The translations under genes and the position numbers were made by a program. Shown here piece after piece: positions 9,109 to 18,028 of a stretch of 64,000 nt of DNA (position 1 is the first letter of the stretch; every line of letters starts with the position of its first letter). Source of the DNA: Paeniglutamicibacter gangotriensis Lz1y (lineage in GTDB: Bacteria > Actinomycetota > Actinomycetes > Actinomycetales > Micrococcaceae); contig NZ_AOCK01000007.1 of assembly GCF_000348945.1 (NCBI RefSeq), positions 62,001 through 126,000 of the forward strand, in the 5' to 3' direction. The notes below the pieces were generated by a model, which worked only from the letters and a program-made list of their open reading frames with translations, searched no databases and was not told the DNA's origin.

Positions 9109-10428
9109 CTAGCGTTCTTGGATGTCCCGAGCATTGCGCCGCTCGGCCTGCGGCGGGTATTCCCCGCGCAGCGCCATGGCCCGGCGCGCCTTGTTTCGGG
9201 TGACAACCATCCCGATCACTCCGCCGGCGATGACGATGAATTGAAAGGAGAGAGCCCACCTGAATGAGTCAAGAGTGTAGAGCTCGGCGCCCGGCCCCGC
9301 TGCCCGCTGTTGGAGATCCAACAGCCACCCGACCACGTAGACAGTCACCAACGCGGCCAGGAACCCGCCGACATTGACAATTCCGGTGCCCGTACCGATG
9401 ACATGGGAAGGGTTGAAGGTGCGCACGAAGTCGAAAGCAATCATCGAGGCGGGTCCGCCGGTCGCAATGCAAACGATCAGTATGATTAGCAGCCACATGG
9501 GGGCCGGACCGGGCCACAAGATCACCACCAGCCACATCAGCGCGATCATCCCAATGACGTTGAAGGCTATCGCCGAGCGCCGGTGAGGATGACGCGCGAC
9601 CGCGGCACCCAAGATGGGGGCAGCCACCAACGCCACCACGACGAAGATCGACAATAGCCCCGATGCCGTGGCCGGGCTGATGCCTTGGCCGGAGACCAAA
9701 AAGGGATAGCCCCAGGTCAGCAAGAAGACATTGGCCGTGAATTGCGTGGTGAAGTGCGTCCAGAATCCGAGCCTAGTGCCCGGTTCCTTCCAGGCGACGG
9801 ACAGCAGGGTACGGGCCCTCGTAGGGACGGCTGGTACCTCCGCTACTCGTGGGCCGTTGCGAACGAGGACCAGTGCAAGGACGAGCCCCAGAACCGAAAA
9901 TGCGGCCAAGGAAAGGAACGCGGGGGTCCAGCTCCACAGGTGAAGCAGGGCCACGAAGGGAATCAGCGACAACAACTGCCCGAGTTGGCCCACCATGCCG
10001 GTGGCTTGGGTGAGCATCGGAATCCGGTGTCCGGAGAACCAATTCGGCAGCAGACGCATCACCGAGACAAAAGTCATCGCGTCACCCGCCCCGACGAAGA
10101 ACCTTCCAACCAGACCCGAACCAACAGAGTCTGCCATGGCCAGCAATAACTGGCCGATCACCATCAGAGCCGCTCCCCCGGTGATCATTGCCCTCGGACC
10201 CCATCGGTCCACCAAGATTCCCACCGGAATCTGCAGTCCTGCATAGACCACCAGCTGCACCACCGAGAATGTGGCCAGGATCGAGGCCGACGCACTAAAG
10301 CGGTCGGTTGCCTCGAGCCCTGCCACACCGAAACTCGTGCGCTGCGTTACAGCAATGAGGTAGGCGCAGACACTGGCGATCCACACCAGCCAGGATTTGG
10401 CACTGTCGAGATGATCGACCTTTGTCAC
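9109..10428 (-). CDS. Major facilitator superfamily transporter
   Basis: A 439-residue inner-membrane protein with about 12 hydrophobic helices. It carries the MFS loop 2-3 signature GILVDRWGPRAM and the repeated GRFFVGAGDAM element of helix 4. The substrate cannot be told from sequence. It begins with GTG at 10426-10428, directly abutting the TAA of the upstream PAC2 gene, with the Shine-Dalgarno AAGGA inside the end of that gene, so the pair is translationally coupled. A role linked to PAC2 is unproven. Confidence 0.88.
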   Translation of the reverse strand: MTKVDHLDSAKSWLVWIASVCAYLIAVTQRTSFGVAGLEATDRFSASASILATFSVVQLVVYAGLQIPVGILVDRWGPRAMITGGAALMVIGQLLLAMADSVGSGLVGRFFVGAGDAMTFVSVMRLLPNWFSGHRIPMLTQATGMVGQLGQLLSLIPFVALLHLWSWTPAFLSLAAFSVLGLVLALVLVRNGPRVAEVPAVPTRARTLLSVAWKEPGTRLGFWTHFTTQFTANVFLLTWGYPFLVSGQGISPATASGLLSIFVVVALVAAPILGAAVARHPHRRSAIAFNVIGMIALMWLVVILWPGPAPMWLLIILIVCIATGGPASMIAFDFVRTFNPSHVIGTGTGIVNVGGFLAALVTVYVVGWLLDLQQRAAGPGAELYTLDSFRWALSFQFIVIAGGVIGMVVTRNKARRAMALRGEYPPQAERRNARDIQER

Positions 10429-11364
10429 TTACTTTTCCTTGGCAGCCGTGCCACCTGAATCGGGGAAACCGGAGAGGAATTCCTCAGCGGCTAGGGCGAT
10501 TTCATCGCCATCGGGAAGTTCCGCATCGACGGTGACCAGCAAGGATCGCCGTTCGATTTCCGGAACGTGCTTGTCGAAGCGTTTTTCGAAGTTTTCCACC
10601 ATGCGTGCCACGTCCGGGGTCGCGGCAACCTGTTCGGCGATCTGGGATTCGATGTCACGCCCTGCCTCGCGCAGCCTGTCAGTGGGCAAACCCAATTCCA
10701 TGGCCGCACCGATGTGTTCAAGGATGCCCACAGCAACCTGAGGGTATTCGGCCTCGGAGAGGTAGTGCGGCACGTGGATGGAGTATCCCACCGCGTCCCG
10801 ACCGGATTCGATCAATCGGACCTCGAGCAAGGCGGTCAGACTTGCCGGAATTTCGGCCGTCGGGGACCACGTGGAAATCCCCTCGATCAGGTCCTTGCGG
10901 TTTCCGTGGGCGGTGATGCCCAGCGGACGGGTATGCGGAACAGGCATCGGCACCGCGTCAAAGGACACTGTCAATTGCACGTTGAACGCGTTGATCAGAG
11001 CAATGACCGATCGGGTGAACCTGTCCCACGCCAAATCCGGCTCGGGTCCACTGAGGAAGAGGAAGTCGCGGTCCAGCCCATCGGTGAGAAGGTAGAGCTC
11101 GATGCTCGGGCCTTGATAGGCGGCAAAGTGGTCGCCCAAAAAGGAAATCTGGGGGCGACGCTCGCGATAGTTGACCAGCTGGTCGGCATCGAAAGATGCA
11201 ATCAGCCGCGGGTTCAGCGAGTCAAGAAGTTCGGTGCGCACCTGAGCAAGCGCGTGGCCGGCATCGGCGTGGCCACGAAGGCCAATGAGCAGGTCAAGGC
11301 CCTGTAGTTCGATGGCGTCGATGTCGAAGTTTTCGAACCTGATCAGGGATTGGGGATCAATCAT
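10429..11364 (-). CDS. PAC2 family protein
   Basis: A 311-residue member of the PAC2 (proteasome assembly chaperone 2-like) family, common beside pepA in Micrococcales. The signature LIASFDADQLVNYRERRP near residues 54-71 identifies it, and a charged C-terminal tail ends in AAKEK. The ATG at 11362-11364 is preceded by AAAGGAG. It is transcribed with the MFS gene and divergently from pepA. Actinobacterial PAC2 proteins have been linked to proteasome or AAA-ATPase function, but no proteasome genes are in this window, so function here is open. Confidence 0.88.
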   Translation of the reverse strand: MIDPQSLIRFENFDIDAIELQGLDLLIGLRGHADAGHALAQVRTELLDSLNPRLIASFDADQLVNYRERRPQISFLGDHFAAYQGPSIELYLLTDGLDRDFLFLSGPEPDLAWDRFTRSVIALINAFNVQLTVSFDAVPMPVPHTRPLGITAHGNRKDLIEGISTWSPTAEIPASLTALLEVRLIESGRDAVGYSIHVPHYLSEAEYPQVAVGILEHIGAAMELGLPTDRLREAGRDIESQIAEQVAATPDVARMVENFEKRFDKHVPEIERRSLLVTVDAELPDGDEIALAAEEFLSGFPDSGGTAAKEK

Positions 11365-11530
11365 TGCCGCTGCTCCTTTCGTGTTGTCTCCTGGGGTTCC
11401 ACACGGTCACACCCTTCGCCAGCCAGCGGAAACGTGTTCCGGCTGGCGCCACGACGCTCCTGTTACCGGCGCAGATTTTCGCTGCGTATCGGATTCTGGG
11501 GCTGCATGCCAAGCAAAAGGAGTGCGGGAA

Positions 11531-11611
11531 GTGAACCCAATATTGATTCGTTCGGTTGCCTACTACCGATGGTCAACCGCGCTGGAGGGGATTTTCTTCC
11601 CATGGCACTGA
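11531..11611 (+). CDS. Possible 26-residue leader peptide or small ORF upstream of pepA
   Basis: A GTG codon at 11531 opens a 26-codon frame starting MNPILIRSVAYYRW and ending FFPWH, with a strong Shine-Dalgarno AAAAGGAG eight to nine bases upstream. The stop lies 180 bases before the pepA start. Third-position GC is lower than in neighbouring genes, and no family is recognisable. It could be a short leader peptide or chance; the ribosome-binding site is the only real support. Confidence 0.25.
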   Translation: MNPILIRSVAYYRWSTALEGIFFPWH

Positions 11612-11738
11612 CCTACATTCTAGGCCGGATGAGGGCTCGATGCGGTGTGTGCTCCGTCTCAACGATACGATCGATAAAGACCAATCGGCATTTGCGGTCC
11701 GGAGACTCCGAACCCGCAGCGCCTTTTTGGCTCCTTCG

Positions 11739-11761
11739 ATGCATGGGCATCTGACATGCAT
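11739..11761. promoter_or_regulatory. Inverted repeat upstream of pepA
   Basis: ATGCATG and CATGCAT are separated by nine bases and end 29 bases before the pepA start codon. It could be an operator or an mRNA hairpin near the translation start. Confidence 0.35.
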
Positions 11762-11790
11762 GTACAAATCCAACGAACAGGAATCGTTCC

Positions 11791-13305
11791 GTGATCAACT
11801 CCATGGATCTCAAGCTGACAGCTGTTTCGACCGACATCAAGCGCATCGGTGCAGACGCACTGGTAGTCGGTGTCGTCAAGGGCACCGACGGACCGGTCTT
11901 GGTGGCCTCGCCGTTTAGCGCCAAAGTCACCGAGACCCTTCAGAACTCGCTGGCCGCACTGAACATCACCGGTGCAGCCGATGAATTGGTCCGACTGCCG
12001 GCCACCGCCGAGACCAAGGCCCAGCTGCTGGCATTCGCCGGCCTGGGCTCTTTTGAGGAATCGACACTCAGCACCGAAGCGCTGCGCCGTGCCGCCGGAT
12101 CGGCCGCACGCCAGCTCGCCGGAGCCTCCACTGTCGTCTTCGCTCTGCCCGCCGCCACGGTGGACCAGGCAGCGGCCGTGGCCGAGGGTGTTGCCCTTGG
12201 CGCCTACCAGTTCAACTCCCACCGCTCGACGCCGGCCACCAAGGTGCCGGTCAGCGAAGCGATCATTGCCACCGCGGCATCCGCCGACAAGGCACTTCCG
12301 GCAGCCCTGAAGCGTGCCGCAATCTTGGGCCGCGCAGTACGCGCCACCCGGGACCTCGTCAACGTCGCCCCCAACGTGCTCTACCCCGCCACTTTCGCCC
12401 AGGAGGTCAAGGATTCGGTCAAGAGCCAGCCGCTGAAGGTCACGATCTTCGACGAAAAGAAGCTGGAGAAGGATGGTTACGGCGGCCTCATGGGCGTCGG
12501 CGGCGGTTCCGAGCGCAAGCCGCGCATGGTCAAGGTTGAATACTCCCCGACCAAGGCCGCCAAGCATCTGGCCCTGGTGGGCAAGGGCATCACCTTCGAC
12601 ACCGGCGGTATCTCCATCAAGCCTGCCGCGGGCATGCACGCAATGAAGTGCGATATGGCCGGGGCCGCAACCGTCTTCCAGGCGATCGTTGCGATCGCCG
12701 AGCTCGGTCTGCCGATCAAGGTAACCGGCTGGCTCTGCCTGGCAGAGAACATGCCCGGCGGTGCCTCCACGCGCCCCGGCGATGTCCTGACCATGTTCGG
12801 TGGCAAGACGGTGGAGGTGCTCAACACCGATGCCGAGGGACGCTTGGTCATGGCCGATGGCCTGGTTGCCGCCAGCGCCGAGAACCCCGACGCGCTCATC
12901 GACGTTGCCACCTTGACCGGGGCCCAGATGGTTGCCCTCGGACTACGTACCGCCGGCGTCATGGGCGATGCAACCCTGCGTGACGCCGTGGTCGCCGCCG
13001 CCGACAAGGTCGGCGAAGCCGCATGGGCCATGCCGATGCCCGAGGAACTGCGACCCACGATCGATTCCCAGGTCGCGGACCTGGCGAACATCGGTGAGCG
13101 CATGGGCGGAATGATGACCGCAGCGGTCTTCCTCAACGAGTTCGTCGGCGAGACCGATGGCGTCAAGATCCCGTGGGCCCACGTGGACATCGCCGGCCCG
13201 GCCTTCAATGAGCAGGCTCCGTTTGGTTACACGCACAAGAACGGCACCGGCTCCTCGGTGCGCACCTTGGTCGCTTTGGCCGAGGACATGGCAACGGGCA
13301 AGTAG
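11791..13305 (+). CDS. pepA: Leucyl (cytosol) aminopeptidase, M17 family
   Basis: A 504-residue di-metal aminopeptidase that removes N-terminal residues, preferably leucine, from peptides in the cytoplasm; the family forms hexamers. The metal and catalytic motifs GKGITFDTGGISIKP, MKCDMAGAA and NTDAEGRLVMADGL are intact, so the enzyme should be active. I use the GTG at 11791, with CAGGAA seven bases upstream; the ATG at 11803 would leave the signal too far away. It is a single-gene unit ending in a strong hairpin. Confidence 0.96.
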   Translation: MINSMDLKLTAVSTDIKRIGADALVVGVVKGTDGPVLVASPFSAKVTETLQNSLAALNITGAADELVRLPATAETKAQLLAFAGLGSFEESTLSTEALRRAAGSAARQLAGASTVVFALPAATVDQAAAVAEGVALGAYQFNSHRSTPATKVPVSEAIIATAASADKALPAALKRAAILGRAVRATRDLVNVAPNVLYPATFAQEVKDSVKSQPLKVTIFDEKKLEKDGYGGLMGVGGGSERKPRMVKVEYSPTKAAKHLALVGKGITFDTGGISIKPAAGMHAMKCDMAGAATVFQAIVAIAELGLPIKVTGWLCLAENMPGGASTRPGDVLTMFGGKTVEVLNTDAEGRLVMADGLVAASAENPDALIDVATLTGAQMVALGLRTAGVMGDATLRDAVVAAADKVGEAAWAMPMPEELRPTIDSQVADLANIGERMGGMMTAAVFLNEFVGETDGVKIPWAHVDIAGPAFNEQAPFGYTHKNGTGSSVRTLVALAEDMATGK

Positions 13306-13366
13306 CCCACAGCTTCGTCCGACCCCTCGAGGATTTCTACTTCCTGTAGTAGTTATCCGCGTACAT

Positions 13367-13411
13367 AACGCCTGGGGCACCTTCAACACCATCGAAGGGG
13401 CCCCGGGCGTT
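13367..13411 (+). terminator. Hairpin after pepA
   Basis: AACGCCTGGGGC and CCTTC pair with GAAGG and GCCCCGGGCGTT across an AACACCATC loop, with two small mismatches. Confidence 0.75.
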
Positions 13412-13480
13412 GTGTAGCCCGTCACACGCCAACGCAATCTGCCTCACCGCATGTGGCCGCGGGCGTTTCGGGGGGATAAG

Positions 13481-13509
13481 GTAATGCTGATAGATCACTT
13501 GCATTACCG
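13481..13509. promoter_or_regulatory. Perfect 8-bp dyad in the lpdA upstream region
   Basis: GGTAATGC and GCATTACC are separated by 13 bases (centre-to-centre 21 bp), about 95 bases before the lpdA start. The geometry suits a dimeric regulator bound on one DNA face. The regulator is unknown. Confidence 0.5.
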
Positions 13510-13603
13510 TATTTGTGCACGCCCGAACGGGTACGCACGTACACCCAACAGACCCCCGGTCGACCACAACGTCGGCCACAACTCTTAACGAGGGAGCGTT
13601 CAC

Positions 13604-14983
13604 GTGGCCGAATCGGCAGCAACGCAAGAATTCGACATCCTCATTCTCGGCGGCGGTTCCGCTGGCTACTCGGCAGCATTGCGCGCCGTCCAGCTGGGAT
13701 TCACCGTCGGCTTGATTGAGAAGGCCAAGCTCGGTGGCACCTGCCTGCACACCGGCTGCATCCCCACCAAGGCGTACCTGCACTCCGCCGAATTGGCCGA
13801 GAACGCTCGTGAAGGTGCCAAGTACGGCATCAACACCACCCTCGACTCCATCGACTTAGGTGCCGTGCGCAGCTACAAGGACGGCATCGTCGCCGGCAAG
13901 CACAAGGGCCTGACCGGCCTGCTGAAGATGAAGAAGGTCACCGTTATCGAAGGTAACGGCCGCCTGGTTTCGCAGGACACCATCGACGTTGACGGAGTTG
14001 CTTACAAGGGCAAGAACATCATCCTCGCCACCGGTTCCGAGTCCAAGACCTTTGGCCTGGAAATCGGCGGACGCGTGCTCACCAGCACCGAGGCCCTGAA
14101 CATGGACACCCTGCCCAAGAGCGCCATCGTGCTCGGCGGCGGCGTCATCGGCGTCGAGTTCGCCTCGGTCTGGAAGTCCTTCGGCGTCGAGGTGACTATC
14201 GTGGAGGGCCTGCCTTCGCTGGTCCCGAACGAGGACCCGGCCATCATCAAGAACCTGGAGCGTGCCTTCAAGAAGCGCGGCATCAAGTTCAACACCGGTG
14301 TCTTCTTCGAAAAGGTCGAGCAGGACGAGAACGGTGTCAAGGTCTCCTTGGCAGACGGCAAGGTCCTGGAAGCCGAGATCGTACTCGTGGCCGTTGGCCG
14401 CGGCCCGGTCACCGCGAACCTCGGCTACGAAGAGGTCGGCATCCCGATGGACCGCGGCTTCGTGCTCGCCAACGAGCGCTGCCACACCGGCGTGGGCAAC
14501 ATCTACGCCATCGGCGACATCGTCCCGGGCGTGCAGCTTGCACACCGCGGCTACCAGCACGGCATCTTCGTGGCCGAGGAAATCGGCGGCCTGAAGCCGG
14601 TGGTCGTCGAGGACATCAACATCCCGAAGGTCACCTTCTGCGAGCCGGAGATCGCTTCGGTCGGCTACTCCGAACCCGCTGCCAAGGAAAAGTTCGGTGC
14701 CGACCAGATCGAAACCACCGAATACAACCTTGCAGGCAACGGCAAGTCTTCCATCCTGGGCACCAGCGGCCTGATCAAGATGGTTCGCGTGAAGAATGGC
14801 CCGATCGTCGGTGTCCACGGCATCGGCGGACGAATCGGCGAGCAGATCGGTGAAGCACAGCTCATCGTGAACTGGGAAGCCTACCCGGAGGATGTTGCTC
14901 AGCTCATCCACGCACACCCGACGCAGAACGAATCGCTCGGCGAGGCCGCTATGGCTCTGGCCGGCAAGCCGCTGCACGGTTAG
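13604..14983 (+). CDS. lpdA: Dihydrolipoyl dehydrogenase (E3)
   Basis: FAD/NAD flavoenzyme that reoxidises dihydrolipoamide on the E2 subunits of 2-oxoacid dehydrogenase complexes. The 459-residue protein has the N-terminal FAD motif ILGGGSAGYSAA, the redox disulfide GGTCLHTGC (Cys47 and Cys52), the NAD-binding GGGVIGVEFASVW and the C-terminal active-site segment HAHPTQNESLGE, all intact. It starts at GTG 13604-13606 with GAGGGAG upstream. The E2 gene follows 146 bases later after a hairpin, so the two are neighbours in pathway and position but probably also have separate promoters. Confidence 0.97.
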   Translation: MAESAATQEFDILILGGGSAGYSAALRAVQLGFTVGLIEKAKLGGTCLHTGCIPTKAYLHSAELAENAREGAKYGINTTLDSIDLGAVRSYKDGIVAGKHKGLTGLLKMKKVTVIEGNGRLVSQDTIDVDGVAYKGKNIILATGSESKTFGLEIGGRVLTSTEALNMDTLPKSAIVLGGGVIGVEFASVWKSFGVEVTIVEGLPSLVPNEDPAIIKNLERAFKKRGIKFNTGVFFEKVEQDENGVKVSLADGKVLEAEIVLVAVGRGPVTANLGYEEVGIPMDRGFVLANERCHTGVGNIYAIGDIVPGVQLAHRGYQHGIFVAEEIGGLKPVVVEDINIPKVTFCEPEIASVGYSEPAAKEKFGADQIETTEYNLAGNGKSSILGTSGLIKMVRVKNGPIVGVHGIGGRIGEQIGEAQLIVNWEAYPEDVAQLIHAHPTQNESLGEAAMALAGKPLHG

Positions 14984-14997
14984 TCACATTTGCATGG

Positions 14998-15032
14998 CCG
15001 GGCACGCATTCCCTGCAGGAATGCGTGCCCGG
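14998..15032 (+). terminator. Perfect 15-bp hairpin between lpdA and sucB
   Basis: CCGGGCACGCATTCC pairs fully with its complement around a CTGCA loop. There is no T-run, so it may be a partial terminator or mRNA-stability element. Confidence 0.75.
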
Positions 15033-15129
15033 TGCACTAAGCTCGGAGGCACTGACCTCCCATGGGATGTGCGGGAAACCGCGGATCTCTCGCACACAAA
15101 TTTTTTAGTTTTAGGAGAACGGGAACAAG

Positions 15130-16887
15130 ATGTCTGAAACCGTGAACTTGCCCGCACTGGGTGAAAGCGTCACCGAAGGCACCGTTACGCGCTGGTTGAA
15201 GCAGGTCGGCGACCGCGTCGAGGTCGACGAGCCGCTGCTGGAAGTATCGACCGACAAGGTCGATACCGAAATCCCTTCGCCGGTGGCCGGTGTTATCGAA
15301 GAGATCCTCGTCGCCGAGGATGAGACCGCAGAAGTCGGTGCCGCACTGGTGCGCATCGGCGATGGCTCCGGCTCCGCCGAAGCACCTGCAGAAGAGACAC
15401 CCGCAGCTGAAGCACCCGCCGCAGAGGCCCCGGCTGAAGAAGCCCCGGCCGAGGCAGCGCCTGCCGCCGAAGAGGCCCCTGCCGCACCTGCCGCCGATGC
15501 CGATCCGGCTTCCGGTACCGAGATCACTCTCCCGGCTTTGGGCGAATCCGTCACCGAAGGCACCGTCACCCGCTGGCTCAAGGCCGTGGGCGACGAAGTC
15601 GCCATGGATGAGCCACTGCTCGAGGTCTCCACCGACAAGGTCGACACCGAGGTCCCGTCCCCCGTGGCCGGAACCTTGCTGGAAATCCGTGTTCCGGAAG
15701 ACGATACCGCCGAAGTTGGCGCAGTACTGGCCGTCATCGGTGCCGCGGGCGCAGCTGCCCCTGCAGCACCCGAGGCAGCCGCTGCCGCACCTGTTGCCGA
15801 GCCAGCTGCTGCACCTGCACCGGCTGCTACACCCGCCGCCGCTCCGGCAGCTCCGGCACAGGCTCCTGCCGCCGCCGCTCCGGCAGCTCCAGCAGCTCCG
15901 GCAGCTCCAGCAGCTCCGGCACAGGCTCCTGCCGCAGCTGCACCTGCTCCTGCCACTGGCAACGACGGCTACGTTACGCCGCTGGTTCGCCGCTTGGCCA
16001 AGGAGAACAACGTCGACCTGTCCACCGTGACCGGCACCGGCGTTGGTGGACGCATCCGCAAGCAGGACGTCGTTGAGGCTGCTGCAGCCTCCAGCGCTCC
16101 GGCCGCCGCGGCTGCACCTGCAGCACCGGCTGCCAAGGCTGCCGCACCAGTCGAGGCTTCCTCGCTGCGCGGCACCGTTGCCAAGGCACCACGCATCCGC
16201 CAGGTTATTGCCCGCCGTATGCGCGAGTCCTTGGATACCTCCACTCAGCTGACCCAGGTCCACGAGGTCGACATGACTCGCGTGTTCAACCTGCGCAACG
16301 CTGCCAAGGCCGAGTTCGCTGCCATCAACGGTTCCAAGCTCACCTTCTTGCCGTTCATCGCCAAGGCAGTGGCCGAGGCCCTGAAGCAGCACCCGAAGCT
16401 GAACGCCGAGTACGACGAGGAAAAGCAGGAGATCACGTACCACAACGCCGAGCACCTGGCGATTGCGGTCGACACCGACAAGGGCCTGCTGGTTCCGGTG
16501 ATCAACAACGCTGGAGACCTGAACCTTGCTGGCCTGGCCGGTAAGATCGCCGATGTTGCTTCGCGCACGCGCAACAACAAGATCGGTCCGGACGAGTTGT
16601 CCGGCGGAACCTTCTCGATCACCAACATCGGTTCGGTTGGCGCACTCTTCGACACCCCGATCATCAACCAGCCTCAGGTCGCTATCCTGGGCACCGGCGC
16701 CATCGTGAAGCGTGCGGTTGTTGTGAACGGCGTTGACGGAGACGACACCATCGCCATCCGTCACATGATGTACCTGTCGCTGACCTACGATCACCGTCTG
16801 GTCGACGGCGCCGATGCAGGACGCTTCCTGCAGACGCTGAAGGCACGCCTTGAGGAAGGCGCCTTCGAAGCCGATCTGGGCCGCTAA
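15130..16887 (+). CDS. sucB: Dihydrolipoamide acyltransferase (E2), two lipoyl domains, SucB type
   Basis: Core acyltransferase of the 2-oxoglutarate (possibly mixed 2-oxoacid) dehydrogenase complex; it carries acyl groups on lipoyl arms and passes them to CoA. In the 585-residue protein the order is lipoyl domain 1 (about 3-77, lipoyl-Lys43 in STDKVDTE), acidic Ala/Pro/Glu linker, lipoyl domain 2 (about 130-204, Lys170), long Ala/Pro linker (205-275), E3-binding domain ([17 protein letters not shown]), second linker, and catalytic domain ending in DHRLVDG with His555. The start at 15130 follows GGAG. Lipoyl-making genes lipB and lipA are 3 kb away. SucB versus another E2 cannot be fully separated by eye. 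Confidence 0.94.
   Translation: MSETVNLPALGESVTEGTVTRWLKQVGDRVEVDEPLLEVSTDKVDTEIPSPVAGVIEEILVAEDETAEVGAALVRIGDGSGSAEAPAEETPAAEAPAAEAPAEEAPAEAAPAAEEAPAAPAADADPASGTEITLPALGESVTEGTVTRWLKAVGDEVAMDEPLLEVSTDKVDTEVPSPVAGTLLEIRVPEDDTAEVGAVLAVIGAAGAAAPAAPEAAAAAPVAEPAAAPAPAATPAAAPAAPAQAPAAAAPAAPAAPAAPAAPAQAPAAAAPAPATGNDGYVTPLVRRLAKENNVDLSTVTGTGVGGRIRKQDVVEAAAASSAPAAAAAPAAPAAKAAAPVEASSLRGTVAKAPRIRQVIARRMRESLDTSTQLTQVHEVDMTRVFNLRNAAKAEFAAINGSKLTFLPFIAKAVAEALKQHPKLNAEYDEEKQEITYHNAEHLAIAVDTDKGLLVPVINNAGDLNLAGLAGKIADVASRTRNNKIGPDELSGGTFSITNIGSVGALFDTPIINQPQVAILGTGAIVKRAVVVNGVDGDDTIAIRHMMYLSLTYDHRLVDGADAGRFLQTLKARLEEGAFEADLGR
15841..15950 (+). repeat. Degenerate tandem Ala-Pro codon repeats in the sucB linker
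   Basis: Repeats of GCTCCGGCAGCTCC and CAGGCTCCTGCCGC encode the flexible Ala-Pro linker after the second lipoyl domain. They lie inside the coding frame and probably vary in copy number between strains. Confidence 0.7.
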
Positions 16888-16901
16888 GCCCTAGGCAGTC
16901 A

Positions 16902-16941
16902 AGGTGAGGGCGGTACTCCACGGAGAGTGCCGCCCTCACCT
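16902..16941 (+). terminator. Hairpin after sucB
   Basis: AGGTGAGGGCGG and ACTC pair with GAGT and CCGCCCTCACCT, giving a 17-bp stem with one G-U pair, beginning 14 bases past the stop. Confidence 0.8.
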
Positions 16942-17009
16942 GTATGTTCTCCACCACCAAGGACTGAGCAAAGTTCTACAACACGTCAAATCTCCACTAG
17001 GCTTGCATC

Positions 17010-17360
17010 ATGACTTTCTTGACTGCAATCCTCGTATTCCTGCACATCTTGGGCGCAGCCGCAATCTTCGGTGGCTGGCTCGCCAACTTCAAGACCCCCA
17101 CCGTGAACATCTGGCAGTGGTACGGAGCCATCTCCCAGCTAGTCACCGGCCTGCTGCTGGTGGGCATGGCCGAAATGGGCGACGGCGACGTCAACCACGT
17201 GAAGATCGGCGTCAAGGCCCTCCTGGCCATTGGCATCTTCGTGGCAGCACTGCTGGGCCGCAAGAAGATCAAGAACGGCCTCGAGGTTCCGACCGGACTG
17301 GCACACGGCACCGGCGGCACCGCGTTGATCGCCATCGCCGTCGCGGTCCTCTGGGTCTAG
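17010..17360 (+). CDS. Small four-helix membrane protein, unknown function
   Basis: A 116-residue hydrophobic protein with about four transmembrane segments (near 1-22, 34-55, 67-83 and 97-115), short charged loops (GDGDVNHVK, GRKKIKNG) and no signal-peptide cleavage site. I do not recognise a named family. A TAGGCT -10-like hexamer ends six bases before the ATG and there is no Shine-Dalgarno, so the mRNA is probably leaderless. It is flanked by hairpins on both sides, so it is a single-gene unit between sucB and the OsmC gene. Confidence 0.8.
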   Translation: MTFLTAILVFLHILGAAAIFGGWLANFKTPTVNIWQWYGAISQLVTGLLLVGMAEMGDGDVNHVKIGVKALLAIGIFVAALLGRKKIKNGLEVPTGLAHGTGGTALIAIAVAVLWV

Positions 17361-17396
17361 ACCCAACAACCGTGCATCCCGGCCAAGGCCGGTGCT

Positions 17397-17437
17397 CATG
17401 CGGTGCTCCGCCAGGATTTCTGGCGAAGCACCGCATG
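17397..17437 (+). terminator. Hairpin after the membrane protein gene
   Basis: CATGCGGTGCT and CGCCAG pair with CTGGCG and AGCACCGCATG around GATTT, a 17-bp stem with one mismatch. Confidence 0.75.
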
Positions 17438-17537
17438 CGTGTTTAACCCCTAGGCTTCGATTCGCCCGCTGCCCGCCCTAGGATGAGTAGTGGAGGCATC
17501 TGCCTCCATCACGCTGCACGTTCAAGGAGTTGTCACC

Positions 17538-17972
17538 ATGGCAGTAACACGAAACGCAAGCACCGTTTGGTCCGGCGATCTGGTCTCAGGTTCAGGGGAA
17601 ACCACCTTTGACACCTCAGGAATCGGCACATTCCCGGTGACCTGGCGGGCCCGCGCCGAGGCTGCAGAGGGCAAGACCAGCCCCGAAGAATTAATCGCCG
17701 CCGCACATGCCTCCTGTTTCACCATGGCATTGAGCAACGTCCTGAAGGAGGCAGGCCACGTCCCCGAAAAACTGGAGACAACGGCCGAAGTGGATTTTGA
17801 CACCAGTGATGGACCGAAGATCAGCGCAATCCGGCTCACGCTCAAGGCAACCGTCCCGGGGCTGGAGGACACCGAGTTCCAGAAGCACGCCCAGGCAGCC
17901 AAGGAAGGGTGCCCGGTCTCGGTCGCTCTGGCTTCAGTCCCATCCATCACCTTGACGGCAAGCCTCAGCTAG
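17538..17972 (+). CDS. OsmC/Ohr-family peroxiredoxin
   Basis: A 144-residue cytosolic thiol peroxidase of the OsmC superfamily, which reduces organic hydroperoxides. The two redox cysteines are Cys60 in AAHASCFTMALS and Cys125 in KEGCPVSVAL, in the right sequence context for OsmC rather than Ohr. The ATG at 17538-17540 has AAGGAG eleven bases before it; the upstream in-frame extension to 17490 is not used. Ohr/OsmC dimers can use lipoylated E2 and Lpd as reductant in some bacteria, which makes the location beside lpdA and sucB suggestive, but that link is inference here. Confidence 0.9.
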   Translation: MAVTRNASTVWSGDLVSGSGETTFDTSGIGTFPVTWRARAEAAEGKTSPEELIAAAHASCFTMALSNVLKEAGHVPEKLETTAEVDFDTSDGPKISAIRLTLKATVPGLEDTEFQKHAQAAKEGCPVSVALASVPSITLTASLS

Positions 17973-18028
17973 GGGTCTAATCGGGTGCGGTGTGCGGGCA
18001 GGCGCCCACACACCGCCCCGGCGATCCT

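Larger units (their letters stand above)
11365..11790. other. 426-bp divergent intergenic region between PAC2 and pepA
   Basis: This gap holds a bulged hairpin at 11417-11448 (CGCCAGC...GCTGGCG with an inner CGGAA/TTCCG), a possible 26-codon ORF at 11531-11611 and a 7-bp dyad at 11739-11761. I could not pick a convincing -35/-10 pair for either gene. No tRNA-like fold was seen. Confidence 0.6.

Noticed and set aside
15841-15950. Short repeats that look at first like a repeat array
   Set aside because: They are in-frame Ala-Pro codons of the E2 linker, without spacers, so not CRISPR.
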